Assembly (NCBI GenBank): GCA_934436505.1
Contig: CAKSAP010000001.1
Span: 310,001-374,000, forward strand
Direction of reading: 5' to 3'
Source of the DNA: an uncultured Eubacteriales bacterium
GTDB taxonomy: Bacteria > Bacillota > Clostridia > Oscillospirales > Acutalibacteraceae
DNA: 64,000 nucleotides
Position 1 is the first letter of the stretch; the number at the start of each line of letters is the position of its first letter. The notes beneath the pieces were generated by a model that was given only the letters and a program-made list of their open reading frames with translations, did no database searches and was not told the DNA's origin. The position numbers and the translations under genes were made by a program. Below, piece by piece: positions 31,402 through 40,831 of this stretch.

Positions 31402-31425
31402 CAACCAATCGTCTGCCGTGTAAAA

Positions 31426-32568
31426 TTAAATTTCTGCTTTCTTTTTCGGCAATGAAACGAGCATAACCGTTCCGTTTTCGGTGCTTTCTTCGGCTTTGAC
31501 CGTGCCGCCGTGGAGCGAGACGATTTCCCAAACCAATGCGAGTCCCAAGCCGACTCCGCCGTGCTCTCTGCTGCGTGATTTATCGACACGGAAGAACGGC
31601 TGAAAAATACTCTCCCTGTACTGCTCGGGGATGCCGAAGCCGTTGTCCTTAACTCTGATAAGAACATCATCGTCCTTTTCGCTGACGGAAATTTGAACAC
31701 TTGAATTCGGGCGGTTATATCTTATTGCGTTTTCGGTAAGATTGAAAAGCATACGGTAAATGAGCGTGTCGCTGCCGATTATCGTGGCGTTTCCGTCGTG
31801 CTCAAGAGCGACGCCCTTATCCTCGGCAAGCGGAGCGAGGTCTGCAAAAATCTCTTCAATCATAGGCGAAAGCTCAATTTCATCATTGCACGGCACGGTG
31901 TTGAGTTCACTCATTTCAAGTAGGATTTTTGTCATCTGCGACATCCGTTCCGTCTGCTCCTGCAAAAGAGATAAAAATTCGGCTGTTTCGGGCTTCAAAT
32001 CGCTGTGCTCAACGGGGAAAAGCTCGATTTGCGCCTGCATAAGAGCAAGCGGCGTGCGTAATTCGTGTGCGGCGTTGCCCGTGAACTGCCGCTGTGCCGT
32101 AAAGCCCTCGTCAAGTCGGTCAATCATACTGTTAAACGACCTGCTGAACTGCTTGAATTCGGGTAAAACGTCCTCGCTGACCTTCATATCGGATAAATTG
32201 CTCGGCTGTACGTTTTCGACCTGCGAGGCAAAGCTTTTTAATGGCTTGAGTGCGTGTCCGCTGACGAAATATGCAAGTATTCCGCCGAACAGCGTAACGG
32301 CAACCGTGATATACCAATTCGTTGTGCTGAAGGACTCCTGTGCTCCGTTGACGATTATGGTCAGGTCGGGGTCTGCCTTTTTGCTTTCGGGGTCAAAGGA
32401 GTCGGGCTCGCCCTTTTCAATATCTGAATAAGACGATAAGCCGTTGACAATCGACTCCATATAATGCTTACCAGAGAAGCTAATCAGGCAATTCATCAGC
32501 ACGCAGGTTATGCACACAAGGGCGGCGGTCATCAGGGTAATTCGCCATTGTAAAGAAAGCTTTTTCAT
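31426..32568 (-). CDS. Sensor histidine kinase
   Basis: 380 residues. Two membrane helices (near residues 10-30 and ~85-105) enclose a small ~55-residue sensor loop, followed by a HAMP-like linker, the HisKA box 'HELRTPLALMQAQIE', and an HATPase domain with N box 'LTENAIRYN', G1 'VKDNGFGIP' and G2 'GVGLGLALV'. It phosphorylates the response regulator whose stop codon directly abuts its ATG. The short periplasmic-side loop gives no clue to the signal. Its 3' end borders the repeat block. Confidence 0.93.
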   Translation of the reverse strand: MKKLSLQWRITLMTAALVCITCVLMNCLISFSGKHYMESIVNGLSSYSDIEKGEPDSFDPESKKADPDLTIIVNGAQESFSTTNWYITVAVTLFGGILAYFVSGHALKPLKSFASQVENVQPSNLSDMKVSEDVLPEFKQFSRSFNSMIDRLDEGFTAQRQFTGNAAHELRTPLALMQAQIELFPVEHSDLKPETAEFLSLLQEQTERMSQMTKILLEMSELNTVPCNDEIELSPMIEEIFADLAPLAEDKGVALEHDGNATIIGSDTLIYRMLFNLTENAIRYNRPNSSVQISVSEKDDDVLIRVKDNGFGIPEQYRESIFQPFFRVDKSRSREHGGVGLGLALVWEIVSLHGGTVKAEESTENGTVMLVSLPKKKAEI

Positions 32569-33240
32569 TTATTTCCCCTCCATAACATATCCCTCGCCGA
32601 TGCGGTTGCTTATCGGGTCATAGCCGAGAGCCGTGCGCAGCTTTTTTCGAAGTGCCGAAATATGTACTCTTATTGAATTGCTGAAATTGTCAACGCTGCT
32701 GTCCCAAACGTGTTCAATCAGCTCCTCCTGACTTATAGGACGACCCTGATTTAGCATAAGATATTCAAGTATGCCCGTTTCCTTACGGGTCAAAGACAAG
32801 GTTTCGCCGTTTACGGACGCTTTTCGTGCCTTTGTGTCAAATGAGAGCTCACGGCAGGTTAAAACAACGTCATTTTGGGTGAAACACCTGAGCGTGAGAT
32901 TGCGTATCCTTGCGGCAAGCTCGTCCAAATGAAACGGCTTTGCAAGATAATCGTTTGCGCCTGCGTCCAAGCCTGCAACCTTGTCGGCAACCTCGCAGCG
33001 AGCCGATAAAATCAGCACCTTTGTATCAAAATCGGTTTCACGAAGCGTTTTGAGAACACTCATACCGTCCTCGCCGGGTAAATTGAGGTCCAATACAACA
33101 AGGTCGAATTTTTCAACTGCGAGCAGCTCCGTTGCGGCTTTACCGTCATAGCAAAAATCCACGCTGTAAGCAAGACGCTTCAGGCTGCGAACGATCGTGT
33201 CGCAAAGAGCCCTTTCGTCCTCGACAACCAAAATATGCAT
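32569..33240 (-). CDS. OmpR-family response regulator
   Basis: 223 residues from ATG 33240, preceded by GGAGTG; an open frame extends upstream to 33465 but without a start that has a ribosome site. The receiver domain has the acidic pair in 'VVEDERALCD', phospho-acceptor Asp in 'VVLDLNLPGEDG', and conserved Lys in 'LAKPFHLDEL'. The C-terminal winged helix ends 'VWDSSVDNFSNSIRVHISALRKKL', as in PhoB/QseB. First gene of the pair with the histidine kinase. Target genes unknown; the divergent surface operon at 33667 is a possible one by position only. Confidence 0.94.
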   Translation of the reverse strand: MHILVVEDERALCDTIVRSLKRLAYSVDFCYDGKAATELLAVEKFDLVVLDLNLPGEDGMSVLKTLRETDFDTKVLILSARCEVADKVAGLDAGANDYLAKPFHLDELAARIRNLTLRCFTQNDVVLTCRELSFDTKARKASVNGETLSLTRKETGILEYLMLNQGRPISQEELIEHVWDSSVDNFSNSIRVHISALRKKLRTALGYDPISNRIGEGYVMEGK

Positions 33241-33666
33241 ATAAACACTCCTAACGCTGATTTTTTTAACATATATTATATTGTAGCATACCGAGAAAAA
33301 ACAAAAAAGTATATTTTGAAAATTTACTGTGAATTCGGTTTGATATATAAAAGGGACGGTGTACGCTGTCAGAATACACATTACAGTTACATTTTTAGCA
33401 ATTTCAGATGAATTTACAGTCGTCCGAAATTGCGAAAAAACACGAAAAAAGTGGTTATTGTACATTTCGCCGAAAAATCGTCTAAAACTTCACAATCTTT
33501 TTCTCGAAAATAGCTTAAAAACATTCACTGAATGTCAAATCAATATATATGGTTTGGTAAAATATATATAATTTTAAGGTGGATAACTATCTTAATCTAT
33601 TGATTAGTTAATAAAGCGTACACAATCCGTGAATAAATACAGAAAAAGGGAACGGAGGAACTGAAA
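33241..33666. other. AT-rich divergent intergenic region (426 bases)
   Basis: No gene. A TATAAT on the - strand at 33280-33275 could serve the response regulator. Palindrome ACATTC-ACT-GAATGT at 33521-33535, and the related segments CTGTGAATTC (33328-33337) and GAATTTACAG (33411-33420) in opposite orientation. No clear -35/-10 pair with a proper spacer is seen for the + strand surface operon, although a TATAAT lies at 33567-33572, leaving room for an activator or alternative sigma factor. Confidence 0.5.
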
Positions 33667-34458
33667 TTGTCTGATTTAAGGTTTATTCAGTCGTCATTTA
33701 CGGGCGACGGAGTGTTTCGGGATAAGAAGGCTGATTTCGAAACGACCTATATTCTTAAAAAGCAGATGAAAAGCCTTTACCCTGCCGGCGGCTATACCGT
33801 TGTCGGTCAGGTCGGAAAGGGAGACGAGGAAATCGGCGTGCTTGTTTCTAACGAGCAGGAGGAAAAGGTATACAAGCCGAGCAAGCCTGCGTTTTCCTGC
33901 GTTAAGGGCTATATTGAGGTCGGCGACGGCAAATACATAGCCGTTGTCAAGAGCGCACTTCTTATGTGGCTTCTGTATTTGCTGATTGCGGCGGCTGTGA
34001 TTGTCGGCTTGGCACTTCTCATTAAGAATTTCGTACCGTCGAAGGACGATGAGCAGACAACTACAAATCCGATCGGCGTAATCGACCCGAACGCAGTTTT
34101 GGGCAACGGAGAAATCTCGGTACCCGTCAAGACGGACACAAAGGGTGCGCAGATTAAAATAAACGGCATCCCCGAAATGAAGCTCAAGGCAGGGACAAAG
34201 GAGCAGACCTTTGTTTTCTCAAACCCCGAGGAAAATCCCTGCTACTTCGTTATTGAAATTGAGCTTGCGGACACGGGCGAGATTATATACACCTCGAACC
34301 TGCTGCCGCCGGGATATTCAATTTCGGCTTTCACAATGAATAAGGCTCTTGAGGCAGGAACCTATAACGCAATAGTCCACGTTAAGACGTTCAGCTTCGA
34401 CAGCGAGCAGAGGAAGCTTAACAATATGGATATTAAAACGACGATAATCGCTTCTTAA
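33667..34458 (+). CDS. Single-pass membrane protein at head of surface operon, unknown
   Basis: 263 residues from TTG 33667, six bases after GGAGGA. Residues 1-~95 are a cytoplasmic domain, ~96-122 a membrane helix ('LLMWLLYLLIAAAVIVGLALLI'), then a short acidic Thr linker and an outside beta-rich domain with 'LKAGTKEQTFVFSNPEENPCYFVIEI', 'LPPGYSIS' and 'ALEAGTYNAIVHV', a motif pattern seen in clostridial surface proteins of unknown role. The position, 48 nt before the giant secreted protein, suggests an anchor, assembly or sensing role in that system (inference). Confidence 0.75.
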   Translation: MSDLRFIQSSFTGDGVFRDKKADFETTYILKKQMKSLYPAGGYTVVGQVGKGDEEIGVLVSNEQEEKVYKPSKPAFSCVKGYIEVGDGKYIAVVKSALLMWLLYLLIAAAVIVGLALLIKNFVPSKDDEQTTTNPIGVIDPNAVLGNGEISVPVKTDTKGAQIKINGIPEMKLKAGTKEQTFVFSNPEENPCYFVIEIELADTGEIIYTSNLLPPGYSISAFTMNKALEAGTYNAIVHVKTFSFDSEQRKLNNMDIKTTIIAS

Positions 34459-34506
34459 TAATTACTATACTATTATATATTGATTTTTGGAAAGGAGTTG
34501 CAGTTA

Positions 34507-37500
34507 ATGCAAAGGGATAAGAAAATTAAGCTCGGAAAAAGCATAACTGCTTTGCTGTTGAGTATCGTGCTGTTGGTAACCTCAGTACCGTTTACTTTGG
34601 CGGCAGGTCCGGGTACATACGACCCGATACCGACCTTTAACGACGATGAAGCACGTGAGGTGTCGGCGTCAATCAATGCCAATGGGGGAATTTCGGTCAG
34701 CTTCCCGAAGGCTACTGTCAGCGTGCTTAAAAAGGCGAAAACTATTTCAGGCTATATGTTGGAGCTTGTTGACCTCGGTACATACACAAGCCTGCATACA
34801 GATACGGTTATATTGCGTAAAATAGTTAAGCCGACAGGAACGGCACCGTATTCGGCTGAAATCACAAAGGCAGAAATCAAACAGAAATTGAGCACGGGAC
34901 TTTTAGAGGATCACCGCTACAATGTGTCTGTTGTGGCATTTGACAGCGAGGGTTGGTTCTCTGAGCCTGTAAACTCTTATGTTTCCGACGTTCCGACTTT
35001 CATATATGATGAGAGCGATTATGCACCCGTTACACCGAACGCATACGCTGCCCGTGAAATTCTTACATTTGAAAGCAAGTCGGACGACGACAACCACGGT
35101 ACATATTCCTCCTACGGAACAACAGAGAGAACGCAGGACGATAATAATACCCGTGGTAAATCCGCTTCGTTCGACTTTATGCAGGAGGGTAATCATCTTA
35201 CTTACGGCGGCAGCACAAATGACGTCGGCGCAAAGAAATATACCTATGACGCAAGCGGCAACCTGACTGATTACAGCAGAACAAAAGGCTATGCAATGCG
35301 TATTGAGTCTGCTCCCACGGAGACTGTTCCGCAGGTATTCGACGTTGCTTGGAGCCGTCAGACATGGGATCCGGCAGGTGCTTCCGAGGTTTGGTTCTAT
35401 GTTGACTTCTCACAGGTCAGCGTAACGGGACTTTCCTTCCGTTTGCGTTCAAATGATAAGTGGTTTGCACAGGACTACGATAATAGCTATACAGACAGTA
35501 AAAACGCCTTTAACAGATACGGCGATATAATTTACTCGACTGTCGGTGCGGCTATCGGTGCTTCAAAGCCGGGATACACGGGCGAAGCTCCCTACTTGTA
35601 CCTTCAGCAGGCCGACGGCGGCTGGAAAAAGGTATTGCTCAGCGCAGACGGTACGGTTGACCTTGACCATTTCTGCGGATATGTAAGCGTACCGCTTGAA
35701 TTTATGTGCTCCGAGACGGATTCTATCGTTACCGCTTCCAACACAGAGTTCGGAACAATGACTCCGAGAATAGACGGTAATCCGATTTATCACGGTAACC
35801 TTATCAACAATAAGACTGCCGAAAGAGCAAATAAATATTATAACGATGTAATTAAGCTTGCAAATCCGGTAGTGGTTGACCCTGCGGGAACATCTATTTC
35901 GGATGCGCTTCTTGTAAGACACTATGCCTTTACGGTTGACAGACCCGGTACATACAGCCGTTACTATGTCGACGGCGGTATGATGCTCGCACCTTGCATG
36001 GCCTCCTCGGACGGAAGCAAGACGACAGCAGAACTTCCCAAAAAAGCGTACATTGATGCCGACGGAAATGTTGTAAACCGTGAAAACGGCTATAAGGCTA
36101 TCGAGGATATTATGTCCGCAGGCTTTAAGTTTACGGGCTGTACGGCAGATTCGGCTAATCCGAGCCTTGAAACAAGCCAGAACAGCATAGGCAAAAAGAT
36201 TTTCCTCGATAACGTATTGTTCTACCGTACAGACGGTCAGCAGTACAGTGAAAATACACTTAACGGAGCAGTAAATACCGGCTCCCCTGCTAAGAATTAT
36301 TACGATCAGGAAACTGAAATTCCGCGCGCTATATTCAATGCTTGCCAAAAGTATATTGACGACCCCGACTGGAGCGACTACCGTGCGGTAAAATACATTG
36401 ACTCCCTTATCGCAGGCTACAAGAAATCAATCAAGGACTACAATAAGACGGCAACCGAAAAGATTGACGCTTCTTTCCTTGAGGACGCTAACCTTGACGC
36501 TAAGGCAACGGCTCTCGGTATGGCATCCGTTTGGGAGAAATATAAAACGGCAAAGGCTGAATGCGAAGCGGCAGGAACGCTCGGCTCTGAAAACTCGGGT
36601 GCTAACGATATTATTTGGAAGCTCGCAAGAGACCTTGACAAAATACCGAATATTACCGATTCGATAGCCGTAACGGACGAGGTAAAGGCGGAGATTACAA
36701 GAATTTACAAAGTATATTCAAAGCTCAACCTCAGTCAGCTTGATATGCTCGGCGATGTAGCGGAGCAGAAGCTTCTTGACTACTTCAACTACTTCCAGGA
36801 CGTTCTCGAGGCTAACAGCGTAGTTGTAGGACAGAAGCTTACAGATAACCCGTTTGTACCGTTCAACACATTTGAAAATCTTGCGGCAGGCACAAATGCT
36901 TGGAGATTTGAAAATGCAAGCAACGCAGGTACCTTGAACGAGGACTATAACTACAAAAAGGGCTTCATAACCTGGACGGGTTCGTTTAAGTCAATCAGCG
37001 GACACAGCAGCCACGGTCAGGAGTCCACCTATTGGGGCGACAATGAGACAGACCAGCTCAAGAATCCTATTTCAATGAGTGAAATCAAGCAGTACGGCGG
37101 CGAGGCTTATATCTCCTCGAATAACGGCGCACAGGGAACTAAGGGTGCAACTCTTACAATTAAGAATAACCTTTATGACGCAAACAGCGGTTATTTCAAC
37201 AATTTGAGCTTCACGAAGGACTGTCAGGACTTCTCGAAATATGCTGACTTGGTTAAGAACAACATGGGAACCTCCGATGTTAAGCTCGGAGACCTTTCAA
37301 AGAAGTTTACCGACGCCCCGGGAGCTATTCCGCTTTCACTTGTTTTCTATGCGGACTTCTCACAGCTTAAAAATTACAGCTTTACCGTTACAATAGGTGC
37401 AGGCTATGACGGCTCGCCGAACAACTTCGGCGTTGACCTCGGCAGCAGCTACAGTGACAGTTATCTCTATCTTTTAAGCCCGACAACGGGTGAATGGGTC

Positions 37501-39828
37501 AAGGCGACGAACGAGACTTCGCCGAGAATGTATAACTTTACTTCGGACTACAGCGCAGATACCGACGGCGACGGAGTAAAGGACTTGTCACTTCACAACT
37601 ATAAGGGCTATATAATGATTCCGCTTTTCCACTTTAAGCGTGGTCTCGGCGGCTTGATTACTTCAAACGCAAAGCTTGATGAATCGGCAGAGGCACTCAA
37701 CTCCATTTTCCGTGTTAATATCGGCGTTGCTCCCGTATCTGCGGAGGATGCAAGGGATATGGAGGGCAAATCCTTTACGATTGATAACGTCGGCTTCTCT
37801 TATGACAAGAATTTCTATTCGGATAAGGCTGCGGCAAGAGGCATCGACGATAAGAACTTCGACGAGCTGCTTCAGGTTAAGGCTTTGCCGTCAGAGGTAT
37901 TCGAAACAAACGTTTCAAATATCGATGTTTACGGCACAGGCTTTGCAACAGAGGTTGTAAATGCAAGAGCACTCTATAATTCACTCAGTGATTATCAGAA
38001 AACTCTTGAGTCTGTTAAGAAAGCAGACGCACTTTTGACGCAATATGAGGCATGGGTTGCAGACACAACTCTTAAACCCAAGCCTATACTTGATAAGGAC
38101 TCTACGGGAATAGACGAAACGCTTTCAGCGATTAACGCTTTGCCGTCAGAGGTAAAGGGTACGGCAAAGAGCGATACGGTTACAGGACCTGATGTTCAGT
38201 ACCCCGGCGGACAGAACGGCTTGCCTTATCCGGGCTTCGTAACGGCTGCGGACGGAAGCGTTGCAGTCAACTATGCGGCTTACGGTATAACGCAGGCACA
38301 GGTTGATGAGATAATCTCGATTTACGAGGAGTCGTACAAACGCTTCAGTAATGATAAAAAGGCTTTGCTTGACGTAAAGACCTCGGCGACGGACACGTTG
38401 ACGCCTGCCGAAAAGCTTCAAAATGCGTACCTTGCGGCTAAACGCTGTAAGCTCCTTGAGGGGTATCTCGCAGAGATTAAGGCGTTCCAGACAGAGGTTC
38501 AGGGAATGTACACCAAATACGACGTCAACGGAACGGTAATCAATTTGCTGACACTTGACGGCGACGGTGTTACAAAGCTTGAAAACGCAAAGAACAGCTA
38601 TCAGACACTTCCGTATTATGCAAAGCTTCTTATGCAGGATGCAACTGCAATGCCCGCTGTTTATACGCAGTTCGCAAACGCTTCAAAGGCGGTTTCGAAG
38701 GTTTTGAGAAACGGTAAGACATATACGGACGTTATCGGTGCGACAGGAGCGATTGACGGCGGTGTTGTTAAGCTTTCAAAGGAATACACGGCGTTGTTCA
38801 ATCAAACAAAGGGCACGCTTGATGCTCAAACGCTCTTCACAGCCTCCGACCTTGAAAAAATCAAGGACACCGTTGACGAGTATAACAGCTTTTTAAGCGC
38901 TTACGCTAAAATCAAGCAGCTCTATGACGGCGAAACGGTAGGCTCTACCGCAAATCCCGAAGCTGCTTACGGTATCGAGGATATTTTGAGATTGTTCCCG
39001 AGATATAACGCCGATACAACAGATAAAACGGTATATCTTTCAAAGGATAAGCTGAGTGAGACGGATACATATTCGGTAACCTACTCAGAACAGCTTCCCT
39101 CGACAACACCTGTTAATACAAAAATCAACTTGACCTCCGCAAACGGAAAGCTGCTGAACGCTCTCGGCGAGAATGCGGCGTATGACGTTAAAGTTACCGT
39201 AAACGGCAGCACAAATACATACAGTGCGGCTGATTTGGCGGCAGGAGTTAAATTGAGCGATGTTGCCAATAATACTCTTACACCGGGTGCTCCCTTAACT
39301 GTAAATGTTGAGGTTTCCGTACCTGCCGAGCTTGCAGTTGCAAACGCAATTTCCGATAAGCTTGTATTCACCTACACGGATGATGCGGGAACGGTGCTCA
39401 AGGACAGCACGGGCAAGGAGCTTAAAAAGACGCTTGAGGTTATCTACACACCCAACGACGCATATACGGTTACAATTCCTGCGGAATTTAACGTAGCGTG
39501 GGACGATTCAACAGACCAAAGCGTAGATTGTAAGGTTTCGACCTCGCTTAAAGCAGGTGCGAAATTGAATGTTGCGGTAACCTGTAACGGCACGCCGACT
39601 TCGGCAGGAGCTTACACAGGCGCAGGTCAGCTGACCTCCTCAAATCCGTCGTTCAACCTTACTTACAACTACAAGGGCTTCGACCCGAGCGACTTTACAG
39701 GTATCAATACCGACGTAGGACTCAACACCACACCGTATCTTTCGGTAAGCGGTTGGGATGCTGTTCCGGTCGGCGAATATAAAACAACATTAACTTATAC
39801 GGTCACTTACACTGACGCAACACCGTAA
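34507..39828 (+). CDS. Giant modular secreted surface protein (1773 residues)
   Basis: Starts at ATG 34507 (AAAGGAG upstream; ATG 34480 is upstream of that site). Signal peptide to about residue 31 ('VPFTLAAG'). Then a fibronectin III-like stretch (~55-155), two similar jelly-roll modules (about 290-570 and 940-1095; shared features 'VxFYxDFSQ', 'YLYL...W.K', 'GYxxxPLxF', 'xDNVxFxYxxxxYS') each followed by a helical Gln/Lys/Glu/Ala region, a beta-rich segment (~1520-1650), and a C-terminal module (~1653-1773) that aligns with the five small proteins encoded downstream ('YTVTIPAEFNVAW' ... 'GEYKTTLTYTVTYT'). No sortase or SLH anchor. Probable surface scaffold or adhesin; no known family recognised for the whole. 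Confidence 0.8.
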   Translation: MQRDKKIKLGKSITALLLSIVLLVTSVPFTLAAGPGTYDPIPTFNDDEAREVSASINANGGISVSFPKATVSVLKKAKTISGYMLELVDLGTYTSLHTDTVILRKIVKPTGTAPYSAEITKAEIKQKLSTGLLEDHRYNVSVVAFDSEGWFSEPVNSYVSDVPTFIYDESDYAPVTPNAYAAREILTFESKSDDDNHGTYSSYGTTERTQDDNNTRGKSASFDFMQEGNHLTYGGSTNDVGAKKYTYDASGNLTDYSRTKGYAMRIESAPTETVPQVFDVAWSRQTWDPAGASEVWFYVDFSQVSVTGLSFRLRSNDKWFAQDYDNSYTDSKNAFNRYGDIIYSTVGAAIGASKPGYTGEAPYLYLQQADGGWKKVLLSADGTVDLDHFCGYVSVPLEFMCSETDSIVTASNTEFGTMTPRIDGNPIYHGNLINNKTAERANKYYNDVIKLANPVVVDPAGTSISDALLVRHYAFTVDRPGTYSRYYVDGGMMLAPCMASSDGSKTTAELPKKAYIDADGNVVNRENGYKAIEDIMSAGFKFTGCTADSANPSLETSQNSIGKKIFLDNVLFYRTDGQQYSENTLNGAVNTGSPAKNYYDQETEIPRAIFNACQKYIDDPDWSDYRAVKYIDSLIAGYKKSIKDYNKTATEKIDASFLEDANLDAKATALGMASVWEKYKTAKAECEAAGTLGSENSGANDIIWKLARDLDKIPNITDSIAVTDEVKAEITRIYKVYSKLNLSQLDMLGDVAEQKLLDYFNYFQDVLEANSVVVGQKLTDNPFVPFNTFENLAAGTNAWRFENASNAGTLNEDYNYKKGFITWTGSFKSISGHSSHGQESTYWGDNETDQLKNPISMSEIKQYGGEAYISSNNGAQGTKGATLTIKNNLYDANSGYFNNLSFTKDCQDFSKYADLVKNNMGTSDVKLGDLSKKFTDAPGAIPLSLVFYADFSQLKNYSFTVTIGAGYDGSPNNFGVDLGSSYSDSYLYLLSPTTGEWVKATNETSPRMYNFTSDYSADTDGDGVKDLSLHNYKGYIMIPLFHFKRGLGGLITSNAKLDESAEALNSIFRVNIGVAPVSAEDARDMEGKSFTIDNVGFSYDKNFYSDKAAARGIDDKNFDELLQVKALPSEVFETNVSNIDVYGTGFATEVVNARALYNSLSDYQKTLESVKKADALLTQYEAWVADTTLKPKPILDKDSTGIDETLSAINALPSEVKGTAKSDTVTGPDVQYPGGQNGLPYPGFVTAADGSVAVNYAAYGITQAQVDEIISIYEESYKRFSNDKKALLDVKTSATDTLTPAEKLQNAYLAAKRCKLLEGYLAEIKAFQTEVQGMYTKYDVNGTVINLLTLDGDGVTKLENAKNSYQTLPYYAKLLMQDATAMPAVYTQFANASKAVSKVLRNGKTYTDVIGATGAIDGGVVKLSKEYTALFNQTKGTLDAQTLFTASDLEKIKDTVDEYNSFLSAYAKIKQLYDGETVGSTANPEAAYGIEDILRLFPRYNADTTDKTVYLSKDKLSETDTYSVTYSEQLPSTTPVNTKINLTSANGKLLNALGENAAYDVKVTVNGSTNTYSAADLAAGVKLSDVANNTLTPGAPLTVNVEVSVPAELAVANAISDKLVFTYTDDAGTVLKDSTGKELKKTLEVIYTPNDAYTVTIPAEFNVAWDDSTDQSVDCKVSTSLKAGAKLNVAVTCNGTPTSAGAYTGAGQLTSSNPSFNLTYNYKGFDPSDFTGINTDVGLNTTPYLSVSGWDAVPVGEYKTTLTYTVTYTDATP

Positions 39829-39849
39829 TAAAGAAGGGAGTAAACAAAG

Positions 39850-40296
39850 ATGAAGAAATTTTTATCGGTTGTTTTCGCATTGATTTTGGTTAGCGTGTGC
39901 GTTTTGCCTGCCTTTGCGGATTCAATGACTATTTCAACCGGCAGCGGCGTAACTGATGAATATCAGCTTACATTCCCTGCAGACACAAACATTCCGTGGG
40001 AGTCGTCATCGTACGCTCTCGGCTCGGTTACGGCAACGGTTATGCGTTTGTCACCCGACAAAAAAGTTAAGGTTTCAGTAACTTCGGCTAATGGTTACAA
40101 CCTTGTAAGTACAACCTCCGCGTCAAGCAAAATTGCTTATACGCTTACAGGCGCAGATACAATCGTATTCTTCGCAGGCGACTACGGCAAGGATTGTCCG
40201 CTTTCAGTTTCAATAGCGGACGCACAGTGGCAACAGGCTGCATCAGGCGAGCATACAGATGTTCTTACTTTTACAGCTGAATTAACTAACGCTTAA
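39850..40296 (+). CDS. Small secreted beta-rich surface protein, paralogue 1
   Basis: 148 residues: signal peptide (cleavage near 'LPAFAD'), then a ~120-residue domain with the shared pattern 'YQLTFPADTNIPW' at the start and 'AASGEHTDVLTFTAEL' at the end. It lacks the Lys/Thr-rich segment found before the core in paralogues 2-5 and is the most divergent of the five. GGGAG precedes ATG. Follows the giant gene by 21 nt; all five genes are spaced 19-23 nt apart. No named family recognised; the C-terminal strand pattern recalls spore-coat-U/chaperone-usher-type beta sandwiches, but similarity is too weak to assign. Confidence 0.75.
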   Translation: MKKFLSVVFALILVSVCVLPAFADSMTISTGSGVTDEYQLTFPADTNIPWESSSYALGSVTATVMRLSPDKKVKVSVTSANGYNLVSTTSASSKIAYTLTGADTIVFFAGDYGKDCPLSVSIADAQWQQAASGEHTDVLTFTAELTNA

Positions 40297-40316
40297 TTTT
40301 GAAAGGAGAAATAGAC

Positions 40317-40808
40317 ATGAAAAAAGTATTGTCAGTAGTTCTCGCAGTAATGATGCTCGCTCTTATCGCAGTTCCGAGCTTTGCTGCAACAGTAACGACC
40401 GCAGGTGCAACAGATGTTATCGTTAAGACCTCAACAACTAAAGAGGATGGCACAAGCGGAGAAAACTATTCAATTGAAATTCCTGCAGATACAGTAATTC
40501 CGTGGGGCACAGAGGCAACAGATGTCAGCTACACAGTTGAAGCACACCTTGCAAGAAACAAGGGCGTTAAGGTCGCTGTAGCAGGCACAGGCGCAATGAA
40601 AACAACAGACGGCGCATATTCACTTGCATATGCTCTTGAAGGCGCTGATGCTTTCCTTGCAACCTCACCCGTTGTTTATGACGAAGCAACAGATTCAGGT
40701 GTCAAGCAGGACCTCAAGGTTAAAATCGACAGCGTAAACTGGAAAAAGGCAGTAGTTGAGGAGTATTCGGATACACTCACATACACCGTTTCAGTTGAGG
40801 CTATATAA
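40317..40808 (+). CDS. Small secreted beta-rich surface protein, paralogue 2
   Basis: 163 residues from ATG 40317 (GAAAGGAG upstream). Signal peptide 'MKKVLSVVLAVMMLALIAVPSFAA', then a ~25-residue polar segment with 'VIVKTSTTKEDG', and the core module: 'YSIEIPADTVIPWG', 'VSYTVEAHLARNKGVKVAV', 'LAYALEG', and 'WKKAVVEEYSDTLTYTVSV'. Cys-free. Close paralogue of the next genes in the array. Confidence 0.78.
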   Translation: MKKVLSVVLAVMMLALIAVPSFAATVTTAGATDVIVKTSTTKEDGTSGENYSIEIPADTVIPWGTEATDVSYTVEAHLARNKGVKVAVAGTGAMKTTDGAYSLAYALEGADAFLATSPVVYDEATDSGVKQDLKVKIDSVNWKKAVVEEYSDTLTYTVSVEAI

Positions 40809-40831
40809 CGGGCGAAGGGAGATAAACCGAA

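Larger units (their letters stand above)
30644..31425. repeat. Repeat-rich intergenic block, right of the SLH gene
   Basis: About 780 bases without a convincing gene. Contents in order: a segment like 28188-28200 (30664-30675), full palindromic element copy 2 (30766-30840), a block of strong hairpins (30901-31025), two-hairpin element copy B (31068-31115), a 27-base direct repeat unit (31120-31146), a GGACAGGGG hairpin joined to CCCTACGGTATGATATAT (31163-31200), a segment matching 28200-28320 in inverted orientation, two-hairpin element copy C (31317-31371) and the second direct repeat unit (31375-31401). Short reading frames here are not supported by ribosome sites or families. Confidence 0.75.
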
